A stretch of 35,429 bases of DNA, taken from positions 1-35,429 of the forward strand of contig JAFYYM010000068.1 in the NCBI GenBank assembly GCA_017557535.1, in the 5' to 3' direction. This stretch comes from Bacteroidales bacterium. Its GTDB lineage: Bacteria; Bacteroidota; Bacteroidia; Bacteroidales; UBA932. The notes beneath the pieces are model-generated. The model searched no databases, was not told where the DNA came from, and was given only the letters and a program-made list of their open reading frames with translations. Below are positions 28,457 through 35,429 of the stretch, in pieces (position 1 is the stretch's first letter; each line of letters opens with the position of its first letter). A program made the position numbers and the translations under genes.

Positions 28457-31027
28457 TTAATTCTCGGATGTCCATTCACTGTAGTCCTCAAAAAGGAAAG
28501 AAGGATTAGTAGTACCCAAAGGATTGATACCTTTACTCTTATTCCCATTAATCCGGTCATCCATCCATGTAACCCGATCGTTGAAATTGGTTATCATGCT
28601 GTTAATGGCCGTCTTGAACGGAATGAGCGTCCCTCTCGGATACCATCCTTCATAGAAGTCATGATTGTCGTTCCGGTTCGTTTCGTTTTTGAAGGGCCAC
28701 AACTCTTCATCAAACTTCTGTGAAAGCTCGATCTTTTCAACCATTCCGTTAATGTATGCGGGCAGACCCGAGAATGCTTCCTTCCTCTCGTTCCATAACG
28801 TTTTGACCCTTTCCACGAAATCGTCATTATATCGCAGGAAATGATAGTAGTACCCGGTCTTGAGAAAACCTCTCCATCCGTTATCACTATTCTGGTTGAT
28901 ATAAGACTGGGCGATGAAAGTCTCATAGTCAAAGTCCCAGCCCGGCCCCATGAAGAGAAGGCCGCCTTTGTCTTTGTAAAGATAGGTGCTGTGTGGACCG
29001 TAGTGATCCTCATCACCGTTCTGGAAGTAGTCCCTGTTGCCGGACAGTTCGTTCAGGAGCATGAACAAAATCGCGGAATCGACATTGAGATAATTGTTGT
29101 AATCTCCGTTCGCGACAGCGGACCTTGTCTTCAGGACCTTCTCGAACTCATTGATATAATTCTCCATCCAGGTGTAGCCATCCTGGTATCTCGGGTCAAA
29201 TTCCGGGTCGGCCGGATCCTCATCAGGCTCCTTGAACATATATTTCAAGGTGAAGTACTTTGAACGGAACTTGTTCACTTCATCCCAGTAACTGTCGATT
29301 TCCATGAGATAACCACCGCTCAAGTCCTCGAAATTATCCTCCAGGGGAGTGATATTGACGCGGTTCTCATCGATTTTTATCTGTTCGCACAGATAGTAGT
29401 TGCCCCGGTGTTCGCCGTTGAACTCCAGTTCCACGAACTGGCCCCTTACGGTATAAGGAAGACCGGACTGCCTTGAAAGCCAGAATGTCGCGTCGTTCCG
29501 CAGAAGGGTACGGTCTCTCCAGTTGGCCAGCAGGATCCATCGCTTGTGGGCGGGCATGTCAAGGACCTCCGTCTTTTTGTCGAATTTCAGCGCATAGGGC
29601 TTTTTGTCCCATTTCCACGTGTAATTGCCCCTGCCCTTGACTTTCGTATCGACCGTGTAAACCGGATTTCCCTTGAGTTTCATTCCTTCAGACCCATCAG
29701 CCCTCTCGATGGTGATGGAAACGAGATCATCCCCTTCCGGAAGCCAGATCCTATGATCTTGGTTGTCAGAACTCTGTATCGAGTTCTTGTAACTCTCAAG
29801 CTCGGAAAGCGTGAAGAAATCGCTGGTCTCGATCCTCACGACCGGAAGGCCCGTATTCTGCACTTGCAGGATATACCTCTTTTCGGAACTGCTGCCGCAA
29901 ACGGTCAGTTCGACCTGCCTTCCTTCCGAGGCGTCGACGGGCGTGACGCCGCTCTCCAGAACCTGGCCGTTCGCCATCAGTTTGGCGGAGCTGGACGAAA
30001 GCGTAAAGGTCAGGGGAATGCCGGAAAAATCAGTGACTGTTGGAATCGTAAGCAGGAAAGAGCCGTCCGATTGGGTTTCGGCATCATATGTCTTGCTGCC
30101 TCTTGTCGAGGAGAGGCTGTTGATCTTAAGGTTGCTGGTTCCCTGCGGTGTCACCTTGATCGGAGCCATCCGCTTGATCTTGTTGCGCTCGATTTCCAGT
30201 GCCATCGCGGCCGATTTGGAAAAGCTGCGACCGTCGGACGTAAGGACGGTGAGCGTAAATCCTTCTTCGCTGAATGTCATCGGAGGCAATACGAAGATGA
30301 ACTCGGTAAAGTTGTCCGGGGAGGCGTCCAGGGTGACGGCCTTGTCACAGTAAAGACGGATTTCATCGGACGTTTCCGTCATGGAAGAGATGACAGGCAC
30401 ATCACCGGAAGTGTTGATCGTACCCTTGCCCGCCAAAGCATCATTGCCATTGGCCGTCAGGATGACGGACGAAACGGATACATCCTCGCCATACAGTTTG
30501 AAGGCAAGGAAGCCGCCGACATTCCTGAAGCGCAGATTCCTGTCAGGGACGACCGTTTTCGCCACCATCACATTAGCTTCCTTTCCAAAAGAATGCTCTT
30601 TGTAAATCTGGATATCGGGGAATGTGTAAGTGATGGTGCCGGAGGTGTTGATCTTCGTATCTTTCCGATGAGGATAGACCGCAAAGATTCCTCCGTCCAT
30701 GGGAGAACCGGCAAAGAAGGAACTGCTCTGCTGCTCGCACTCATCGAAGCCGCCTCCGAGATCTCCCGTTTCACCGGTGAAATAGAATTCCATTCCGGCC
30801 GTATTGTCATTGAAGACCGTGATGCGGTCATCCTCATGCCAGAATATCTGAAGGCTCTGATCGGTATAGGTCTTCGTGCCTTCGGAGTCAGGCTGGTCTT
30901 CGACGGTGGCATAAAAAGATTCGTGAGACCCGGATTTGACAGACTCCAAGGGAACGTCAACCTCTGTCATGGTACAGGAAACTGCCAGGACCGCCAGCAG
31001 TCCGGTCGATAATAAATGCTTTTTCAT
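28457..31027 (-). CDS. lipoprotein: Mfa-like domain plus CotH kinase domain (module 3)
   Basis: 856 residues from the ATG at 31027, opening signal MKKHLLSTGLLAVLAVSC (lipobox AVSC). Residues about 25-295 are the same Mfa-like domain as at 8066 and 13026 (ESFYATVEDQP, IFWHEDDRITVF, NVGGFLAFKLYGEDVSVSSV, PPMTFSEEGFTLTVL). Residues about 300-390 look like a small Ig/cadherin-like linker. From about 400 the protein is a CotH domain: KGRGNYTWKWDKKPYALKFD, HKRWILLANWRDRTLLRND, ELNGE-type strand EFNGEHRGNYYL, GGYLMEID, LLNELSGNRDYFQ and GPGWDFD (694-700). CotH proteins are atypical secreted protein kinases in spore formers; in Bacteroidota the substrate is unknown. It lies 22 nt behind the peptide gene at 31050. 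Confidence 0.85.
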   Translation of the reverse strand: MKKHLLSTGLLAVLAVSCTMTEVDVPLESVKSGSHESFYATVEDQPDSEGTKTYTDQSLQIFWHEDDRITVFNDNTAGMEFYFTGETGDLGGGFDECEQQSSSFFAGSPMDGGIFAVYPHRKDTKINTSGTITYTFPDIQIYKEHSFGKEANVMVAKTVVPDRNLRFRNVGGFLAFKLYGEDVSVSSVILTANGNDALAGKGTINTSGDVPVISSMTETSDEIRLYCDKAVTLDASPDNFTEFIFVLPPMTFSEEGFTLTVLTSDGRSFSKSAAMALEIERNKIKRMAPIKVTPQGTSNLKINSLSSTRGSKTYDAETQSDGSFLLTIPTVTDFSGIPLTFTLSSSSAKLMANGQVLESGVTPVDASEGRQVELTVCGSSSEKRYILQVQNTGLPVVRIETSDFFTLSELESYKNSIQSSDNQDHRIWLPEGDDLVSITIERADGSEGMKLKGNPVYTVDTKVKGRGNYTWKWDKKPYALKFDKKTEVLDMPAHKRWILLANWRDRTLLRNDATFWLSRQSGLPYTVRGQFVELEFNGEHRGNYYLCEQIKIDENRVNITPLEDNFEDLSGGYLMEIDSYWDEVNKFRSKYFTLKYMFKEPDEDPADPEFDPRYQDGYTWMENYINEFEKVLKTRSAVANGDYNNYLNVDSAILFMLLNELSGNRDYFQNGDEDHYGPHSTYLYKDKGGLLFMGPGWDFDYETFIAQSYINQNSDNGWRGFLKTGYYYHFLRYNDDFVERVKTLWNERKEAFSGLPAYINGMVEKIELSQKFDEELWPFKNETNRNDNHDFYEGWYPRGTLIPFKTAINSMITNFNDRVTWMDDRINGNKSKGINPLGTTNPSFLFEDYSEWTSEN

Positions 31028-31049
31028 ACTTCTGGGACGGTTTACCATG

Positions 31050-31223
31050 TTAATTGCCGGAATCAGGCCAGGGGAGGTCGGGGTCATCACCGCCGTCAAT
31101 CGGCTCGCCTGAGGGGTCAGGACCGCTCAATCCATTCAGCATGGGCGTTTCAATGGAGATGGGGAGGATTTCCATCTCGGGAGAAAGGTATTTCTCCTTT
31201 CCGAAAATGGGAAAAGATTTCAT
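31050..31223 (-). CDS. small acidic peptide of the GGDDPD-W family, module 3
   Basis: A 57-residue peptide without signal sequence. It begins MKSFPIFGKEKYLSPEMEIL and ends with GEPIDGGDDPDLPWPDSGN. Compared with the 47-residue peptides at 7907 and 12867 it keeps the E-[GK]-Y-x-x-P motif near the N-terminus and the E-P-I-x-G-G-D-D-P-D core. Its middle (PISIETPMLNGLSGPDPS) is unrelated, and five residues follow the Trp. A start 36 nt upstream is possible, but this ATG lies closer to the -7 box (31257-31264) and removes an implausible basic tail. The codons for EKYLSP form hairpin GGAGAAA/TTTCTCC (31180-31197). It is certainly co-transcribed with the CotH lipoprotein. Confidence 0.75.
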   Translation of the reverse strand: MKSFPIFGKEKYLSPEMEILPISIETPMLNGLSGPDPSGEPIDGGDDPDLPWPDSGN

Positions 31224-31256
31224 ATTTGTTAAATTATGCCGTTTGAAATGAAAGTA

Positions 31257-31264
31257 CAAATATA
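31257..31264 (-). promoter_or_regulatory. -7 box of module 3
   Basis: TATATTTG on the minus strand, 33 nt upstream of the peptide ATG. TTG (31282-31284) lies 17 bp further, slightly short. Confidence 0.55.
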
Positions 31265-31275
31265 AGAAAAAAAAA

Positions 31276-32643
31276 CTAATTCAACCATTTCCCTCTAGCA
31301 AGACGGATCAGGAAGAAGGTACCCCGGAAGGTGAGTTCGACGGCCATCGCGATCCAGAAGCCCACCAGACCGTATACTTTCACGAGGAAGACGGCAGGGA
31401 TGATGCGGACGATCCACATGGACGTGAAATTCATCACGCTCGGCCATTTGGTATCGCCGGCGCCCACGCAGACGCCGTAGATGACGATGGAGGCGGCATA
31501 GCCGATTTCAGCGAAGGATTCGATCCTCAGAACGCTGGCTCCGAGGCGGATGACCTCGGCGTCGGGTGTCAGCATGGCCATCAACTGGGATGCGAAAGCA
31601 TACATCAGGACCGCCAGCAATCCCATGATGGCCATTCCCGTAAGGGTCGTGATCCAGGCGAATCGCTTTGCAAGATTCTTCCGGCCGGCGCCGACGGACT
31701 GGCCCACGAGGGCAGTAGCGGCGTCGGCGATGCCATAGCCGGGCATGTAGCAGAAGCTTTCGGCGGTGATGGCAAAGGAGTTGGCGGCGATGGCGATGGT
31801 TCCGAGCGGGGCCACGATGAGGGTTGCGGCGATATAACCGCCCCGGATGAGGATGTGCTGGAGGGCCATCGGCCCGCCGATGTCGAAGGCTCTCCGGAGC
31901 ACCTTTGGCGCGGGCTTAAAAGTCCCCTTGTCCTGTAGCAGATTAAGCTCGGGAGAACGTACCGTGAGAAAATACAGCATCGCGATCGCCGTGAGCAGTT
32001 CCGCAAGGCCCGTTCCCATCGCGGCGCCGATGACGCCCATGTCCAATACATAAATGAACAGGTAGTTGAAACAGACATCCAGTACGCACATCCCGATGTT
32101 CAGATAGCTGGGTACTTTCATGTTGCCGCTGACCTGGAGCATGGATGCGCAGATCCAGTCAATCTGCATGAACGGCATGCAAGCCGACACGATGAAGAAA
32201 TATTTCGTGGCGTCGGAAGCGATTTCATCCGTTCCGCCCAGCCAGTAGGGGAGCGGAACGGCTATGGCCATGCCGATAAGGGCGATGACGCCGCTGAACA
32301 GCAGGGCGCTGACAAGCCCCTGCCGGAGCACTTCCCGCGCCGTCTTGAAATCATTGGCTCCGATCAGATGGGCAACCTGGACGGCGAAACCGCTTCCGCA
32401 GGCCCCGCAGAAGCCCATCAGGAGCCACATGCAGGTGGATACCAGCCCGATGGAAGCGCCTGCCGCCGCTCCGAGGTGACCGACCATCGACGTGTCGATG
32501 TACTGCATCATCACGGATGACAGTTGGGCGATGATGGCCGGATAGCTGAGCATCAGGCACAGTTTGAACTGCTGCCCGCCTGAAAGCGTTCCGCCGCTGC
32601 GGATCTGCCCGAGCAGATAGTCTTTCGTCCCGTTACCTGTCAT
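31276..32643 (-). CDS. MATE family efflux transporter
   Basis: 455 residues with about 12 transmembrane helices in two halves. The first half opens with the MATE pattern SYPAIIAQLSSVMMQYIDTSMVGHLG, with GSGFAVQVAHLIGANDF as the second-loop signature. The second half repeats it (GGPMALQHILIRGGYIAATL, ALVGQSVGAGRKNLAKR). Members export cationic drugs or metabolites in exchange for Na+ or H+. The length is normal. The ATG at 32643 is 19 bp downstream of recQ, same direction, so both are probably one transcript. The substrate is not predictable from sequence. Confidence 0.9.
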   Translation of the reverse strand: MTGNGTKDYLLGQIRSGGTLSGGQQFKLCLMLSYPAIIAQLSSVMMQYIDTSMVGHLGAAAGASIGLVSTCMWLLMGFCGACGSGFAVQVAHLIGANDFKTAREVLRQGLVSALLFSGVIALIGMAIAVPLPYWLGGTDEIASDATKYFFIVSACMPFMQIDWICASMLQVSGNMKVPSYLNIGMCVLDVCFNYLFIYVLDMGVIGAAMGTGLAELLTAIAMLYFLTVRSPELNLLQDKGTFKPAPKVLRRAFDIGGPMALQHILIRGGYIAATLIVAPLGTIAIAANSFAITAESFCYMPGYGIADAATALVGQSVGAGRKNLAKRFAWITTLTGMAIMGLLAVLMYAFASQLMAMLTPDAEVIRLGASVLRIESFAEIGYAASIVIYGVCVGAGDTKWPSVMNFTSMWIVRIIPAVFLVKVYGLVGFWIAMAVELTFRGTFFLIRLARGKWLN

Positions 32644-32662
32644 TCTGAGCGAAGCAAAGAGA

Positions 32663-34519
32663 CTAGCATTCGTATGGCGGAACCTCGCCCCTGTCGATCA
32701 ATTCCCTCAGGACCGGCATCCAGGCGGTGTCCGCAGCGCCAAAGGCCGTCCGGACATCGTCCAAAGTGTAAGGGGCCTTGATGAAGGCTTTGAGCCGGGT
32801 GGCGAGACCGCGGTGGTCCTTCGCTTTCCCGCGGCATAGGTCGCATCGGCCGCAGTCCTCGCTTTTATCCTGCCCGAAATAGCGCAGGAGGAAACGGGAA
32901 CGGCATTCTTCCTGTTCGGCAACATAGGCAAGCATCGTTTCCAGCCGCTCGTGGAACGCGTTCCGGAGCATCTCGTACCGCTTGGGAGAGAGGTTCACGT
33001 TGCCCTCGTGCAGGCGGTCGTGGAGGATGTAGATCACATCGGCCCGGTCGGCGGGGATGTATTTGATGACATGGTTGACGGAAAGCCCGTACAGGAGCTG
33101 GCGGAGCTGGGGAACCGTCACGTCGCTTTTCCGTGCGACCATTTCTTCGTCGATGGAGACGGGGAAGGAAAACAGACCGGTATAGTTCCGCATCAGGGTT
33201 TCGAGCAGCGGGACCATCCGCCCGTCGGGCAGTTCGATCCCGTAGAGTTCCGTCCGGTCGACGGTTATCTGCACCCTTGTCTGGACCTCCAGGTCTTCAT
33301 TGAACGTCCAGTGGCCCTCCCGTTCGATGTACTTGATGGCATAGAAGACCGAGGCTTGCTGGAGACGGTAATGCCGGCAGAAGGCGGCAAGGTCGAACTT
33401 GAGCTGGCGGCCTTTCCCCGTGTCATAGGGTATCTGATGGAAGATGTGGACTTTATGGTAGATGTCCTCGATGTATTCGAGGGAGGGGAAGGAAGCCCGT
33501 TCAATCTGGGCCAGGCGGCGCCGGTCCCCGTCATTCCAGAGGAGGACGGCATACGAGGGTTCGCCGTCCCGTCCGGCACGGCCGGCTTCCTGGAAATATG
33601 CCTCGGGACAGTCCGGAAGGTCATAATGGACGACAAAACGGACATCAGCCTTGTCGATGCCCATCCCGAAGGCGTTGGTGCACACCATCACCCGGGTCCG
33701 TCCCGCCTTCCAGTCCTCCTGCCGGAGGGCCCGAGCGGCGGTGGAAAGCCCTGCGTGATAATACGAGGCGGAGATACCGGCCGTACGGAGTTCTTCGGCG
33801 GTCTGCTCGGCTTTCTTCCGGTTACGGACATACACGATACCGGTGCCGGGAACGCCGTTGCAGATGGAGACGAGCTGCCCAGTCTTGTCCTCGCAGGAAC
33901 GGACGATGTAGGAGAGATTGGGCCGTTCGAAGCCGGATTTCAGCAGGTTCTTTTCCTTGAATCCCAGCCGGTTCATGATATCGTCCGCGACAGCCGGGGT
34001 GGCCGTGGCGGTGAGGGCGATGACCGGGGCGTCCACCTGCTTGCGGAGCTCTCCGACCTGCAGATACTCCGGCCGGAAGTCATAGCCCCACTGCGAGATG
34101 CAGTGCGCTTCGTCCACGACGATGAAGGAAACGTCCAGGACGGGAAGATAGCTCTGGAACAACCGTGTCTGGAGACGTTCGGGGGAGAGGTAGAGGAACT
34201 TGTAGTCGCCATAGGCGGCGTTGTTCAGCGCGAGGTCCACTTCGTGCCGGTTCATTCCGGCGTGGACGGCGATGGCGCGGATGCCCCGGGCGGCGAGATT
34301 CTGCACCTGGTCCTTCATCAGGGCGATGAGGGGAGTGACCACGATGGCGAGGCCGTCCTTCATCAGCGCGGGCACCTGGAAACACACCGATTTCCCGCCT
34401 CCCGTGGGCAGGATGGCAAGGACGTCCCGGGCGGCGAGCGCCTCGTCGATGATGCGCTCCTGCATCGGCCGGAATGAATCGTAGCCCCAATGCTTTTGCA
34501 GTGTTTCGATCGGTGTCAT
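32663..34519 (-). CDS. recQ: ATP-dependent DNA helicase RecQ
   Basis: 618 residues from the ATG at 34519. It has helicase motif I ILPTGGGKSVCFQVPAL, motif II with the RecQ aromatic loop VVDEAHCISQWGYDFRPEY, motif III ALTATATPAV and motif VI HYDLPDCPEAYFQEAGRAGRDG. The zinc-binding region is CRSRFLLRYFGQ, then CGRCDLC. The C-terminal region is short and no HRDC domain is visible, so it belongs to the shorter RecQ form. RecQ unwinds DNA 3' to 5' in recombination and repair. A longer frame to 34552 would pass its promoter box GATATTTG (34550-34557, minus strand). The gene is divergent from pckA. Confidence 0.95.
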   Translation of the reverse strand: MTPIETLQKHWGYDSFRPMQERIIDEALAARDVLAILPTGGGKSVCFQVPALMKDGLAIVVTPLIALMKDQVQNLAARGIRAIAVHAGMNRHEVDLALNNAAYGDYKFLYLSPERLQTRLFQSYLPVLDVSFIVVDEAHCISQWGYDFRPEYLQVGELRKQVDAPVIALTATATPAVADDIMNRLGFKEKNLLKSGFERPNLSYIVRSCEDKTGQLVSICNGVPGTGIVYVRNRKKAEQTAEELRTAGISASYYHAGLSTAARALRQEDWKAGRTRVMVCTNAFGMGIDKADVRFVVHYDLPDCPEAYFQEAGRAGRDGEPSYAVLLWNDGDRRRLAQIERASFPSLEYIEDIYHKVHIFHQIPYDTGKGRQLKFDLAAFCRHYRLQQASVFYAIKYIEREGHWTFNEDLEVQTRVQITVDRTELYGIELPDGRMVPLLETLMRNYTGLFSFPVSIDEEMVARKSDVTVPQLRQLLYGLSVNHVIKYIPADRADVIYILHDRLHEGNVNLSPKRYEMLRNAFHERLETMLAYVAEQEECRSRFLLRYFGQDKSEDCGRCDLCRGKAKDHRGLATRLKAFIKAPYTLDDVRTAFGAADTAWMPVLRELIDRGEVPPYEC

Positions 34520-34546
34520 TTTTTTATCAAATGTTCCGCTTGTCAA

Positions 34547-34577
34547 TTGCAAATATCTCGATTTTTTAATAATTTTG
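34547..34577 (+). promoter_or_regulatory. pckA promoter, overlapping the recQ promoter
   Basis: TTG (34547-34549), 20 bp, TAATTTTG (34570-34577). The minus-strand recQ box GATATTTG (34550-34557) lies inside the spacer, so the two promoters cannot be occupied freely at once. Confidence 0.75.
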
Positions 34578-34613
34578 CAAAATTGAAGAATTAAACTTTA
34601 AACCCGTATAATT

Positions 34614-35429
34614 ATGGCAAATATCAATCTGGCCAAGTATGGCATCAAAGGCGTGAAGGAGATCCTCTACAACCCTACGTACGAGGTCCTTTACAATGAG
34701 GAAACCAAGCCCGGACTCGAGGGATTCGACAAGGGCCAGGTGACCGAACTCGGCGCCATCAACGTGATGACCGGCATCTACACCGGACGTTCCCCTAAAG
34801 ACAAGTACATCGTTTACGACCAGACCACCAAGGAAGGCAAGCCGGGTGAAATCTGGTGGGACACCCCCGAGTACCACAACGACAACCACAAGATGTCCGT
34901 CAAGACCTGGAGGATTGTCAAGAAACTCGCCCAGAAGCAGCTCAGCGGCAAGCGTCTGTTCGTGGTCGACGGTTTCTGCGGTACCCACAAGGACACCCGC
35001 ATGAAGATCCGTTTCGTCATGGAAGTCGCCTGGCAGGCCCACTTCGTGACCAACATGTTCATCCGTCCGAAGAACCAGAAGGAGTTTGACCAGGAGCCCG
35101 ACTTCGTCGTGTACTGCGCCTCCAAGGCCAAGGTGGACAATTATGAGGAGCTCGGACTCCGCAGCGACACCTGCGTTGCCTTCAATGTTACCACCCGTGA
35201 GCAGGTGATCCTGAACACCTGGTACGGCGGTGAGATGAAGAAGGGTATGTTCTCCATGATGAACTACTACCTCCCGCTCAAGGGCATCGCCGCCATGCAC
35301 TGCTCCGCCAACACGGATATGAACGGTGAGAACACCGCCATCTTCTTCGGTCTCTCCGGCACCGGCAAGACCACCCTTTCCACCGACCCGAAGCGTCTCC
35401 TCATCGGTGACGACGAGCACGGCTGGGAC
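34614..35429 (+). CDS. pckA: phosphoenolpyruvate carboxykinase, ATP type (partial, 5' part)
   Basis: 272 codons up to the window edge, no stop. It starts [20 protein letters not shown] and contains [28 protein letters not shown], the PEPCK signature region ([13 protein letters not shown]) and the phosphate-binding loop [10 protein letters not shown] followed by [11 protein letters not shown]-type PEPCKs interconvert oxaloacetate and PEP with ATP/ADP. In anaerobic Bacteroidota the enzyme also fixes CO2 on the way to succinate. It is highly codon-biased and well expressed in character, with a strong promoter 36 nt upstream. The 3' half lies outside the window. Confidence 0.96.
   Translation, partial: MANINLAKYGIKGVKEILYNPTYEVLYNEETKPGLEGFDKGQVTELGAINVMTGIYTGRSPKDKYIVYDQTTKEGKPGEIWWDTPEYHNDNHKMSVKTWRIVKKLAQKQLSGKRLFVVDGFCGTHKDTRMKIRFVMEVAWQAHFVTNMFIRPKNQKEFDQEPDFVVYCASKAKVDNYEELGLRSDTCVAFNVTTREQVILNTWYGGEMKKGMFSMMNYYLPLKGIAAMHCSANTDMNGENTAIFFGLSGTGKTTLSTDPKRLLIGDDEHGWD

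Noticed and set aside
29546-31012. 488-codon plus-strand frame opposite the CotH lipoprotein, and 508-codon frame at 32951-34477 opposite recQ
   Set aside because: Both lie antisense to unmistakable genes and show no domain or start signal.

Overview
The window comes from a chromosome of the order Bacteroidales (phylum Bacteroidota), most likely a gut-type organism. Nearly every gene is preceded by the Bacteroidota housekeeping promoter (TTG, 19-20 bp, TAnnTTTG). Lipoprotein signal peptides, BspA-type leucine-rich repeats, FISUMP domains, Mfa-like/fimbrillin-like lipoproteins and CotH proteins are abundant, and ATP-type PEP carboxykinase is present. The genus cannot be fixed from the sequence.

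Layout. 1-1640 is GC-rich core: the 5' part of an MsbA-type ABC exporter gene (minus), a divergent glycosyltransferase-like gene, and a proline tRNA with a rho-independent terminator. From the tRNA to about 15.7 kb the DNA is visibly more AT-rich and accessory. It holds small self-contained units, each with its own promoter and often a terminator: a FISUMP protein between two copies of a 60-bp repeat, a DUF4468-like protein, two related short transcribed elements, an aspartic-protease/TPR lipoprotein, a broken CoiA-like gene, two orphan secreted or membrane proteins, a DUF4313 remnant of a conjugative element, and two large paralogous modules. Each large module is a 47-residue acidic peptide gene followed 15 nt later by an Mfa-like/BspA-LRR/FISUMP lipoprotein gene, with a divergent secreted-protein gene on the other side of the promoter region. 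15.66-16.25 kb is gene-free and rich in TGTACA-type palindromes.

From 16.25 kb the sequence returns to GC-rich core with scattered surface genes: an alpha/beta hydrolase, a small membrane protein, a four-FnIII lipoprotein, an exported HD-domain protein, an AmmeMemoRadiSam pair (MEMO-AMMECR1 fusion plus radical SAM enzyme), a degenerate M28 peptidase with a small HExxH membrane protein, a TPR protein with a YycJ-like metallo-beta-lactamase, a third peptide/Mfa-like module ending in a CotH kinase domain, a MATE transporter with recQ, and the start of pckA.

The most interesting pattern is the recurrent two-gene module. Three loci pair a 47-57 residue, signal-less peptide (motif E-[GK]-Y-x-x-P near the N-terminus, GGDDPD plus Trp at the C-terminus) with a downstream lipoprotein. 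The lipoproteins share an Mfa-like N-terminal domain, while the C-terminal part is exchanged (LRR-FISUMP twice, CotH once). The peptide genes also carry a hairpin at the same codons whose stems differ in sequence but stay complementary. I do not know a described function for this pairing.
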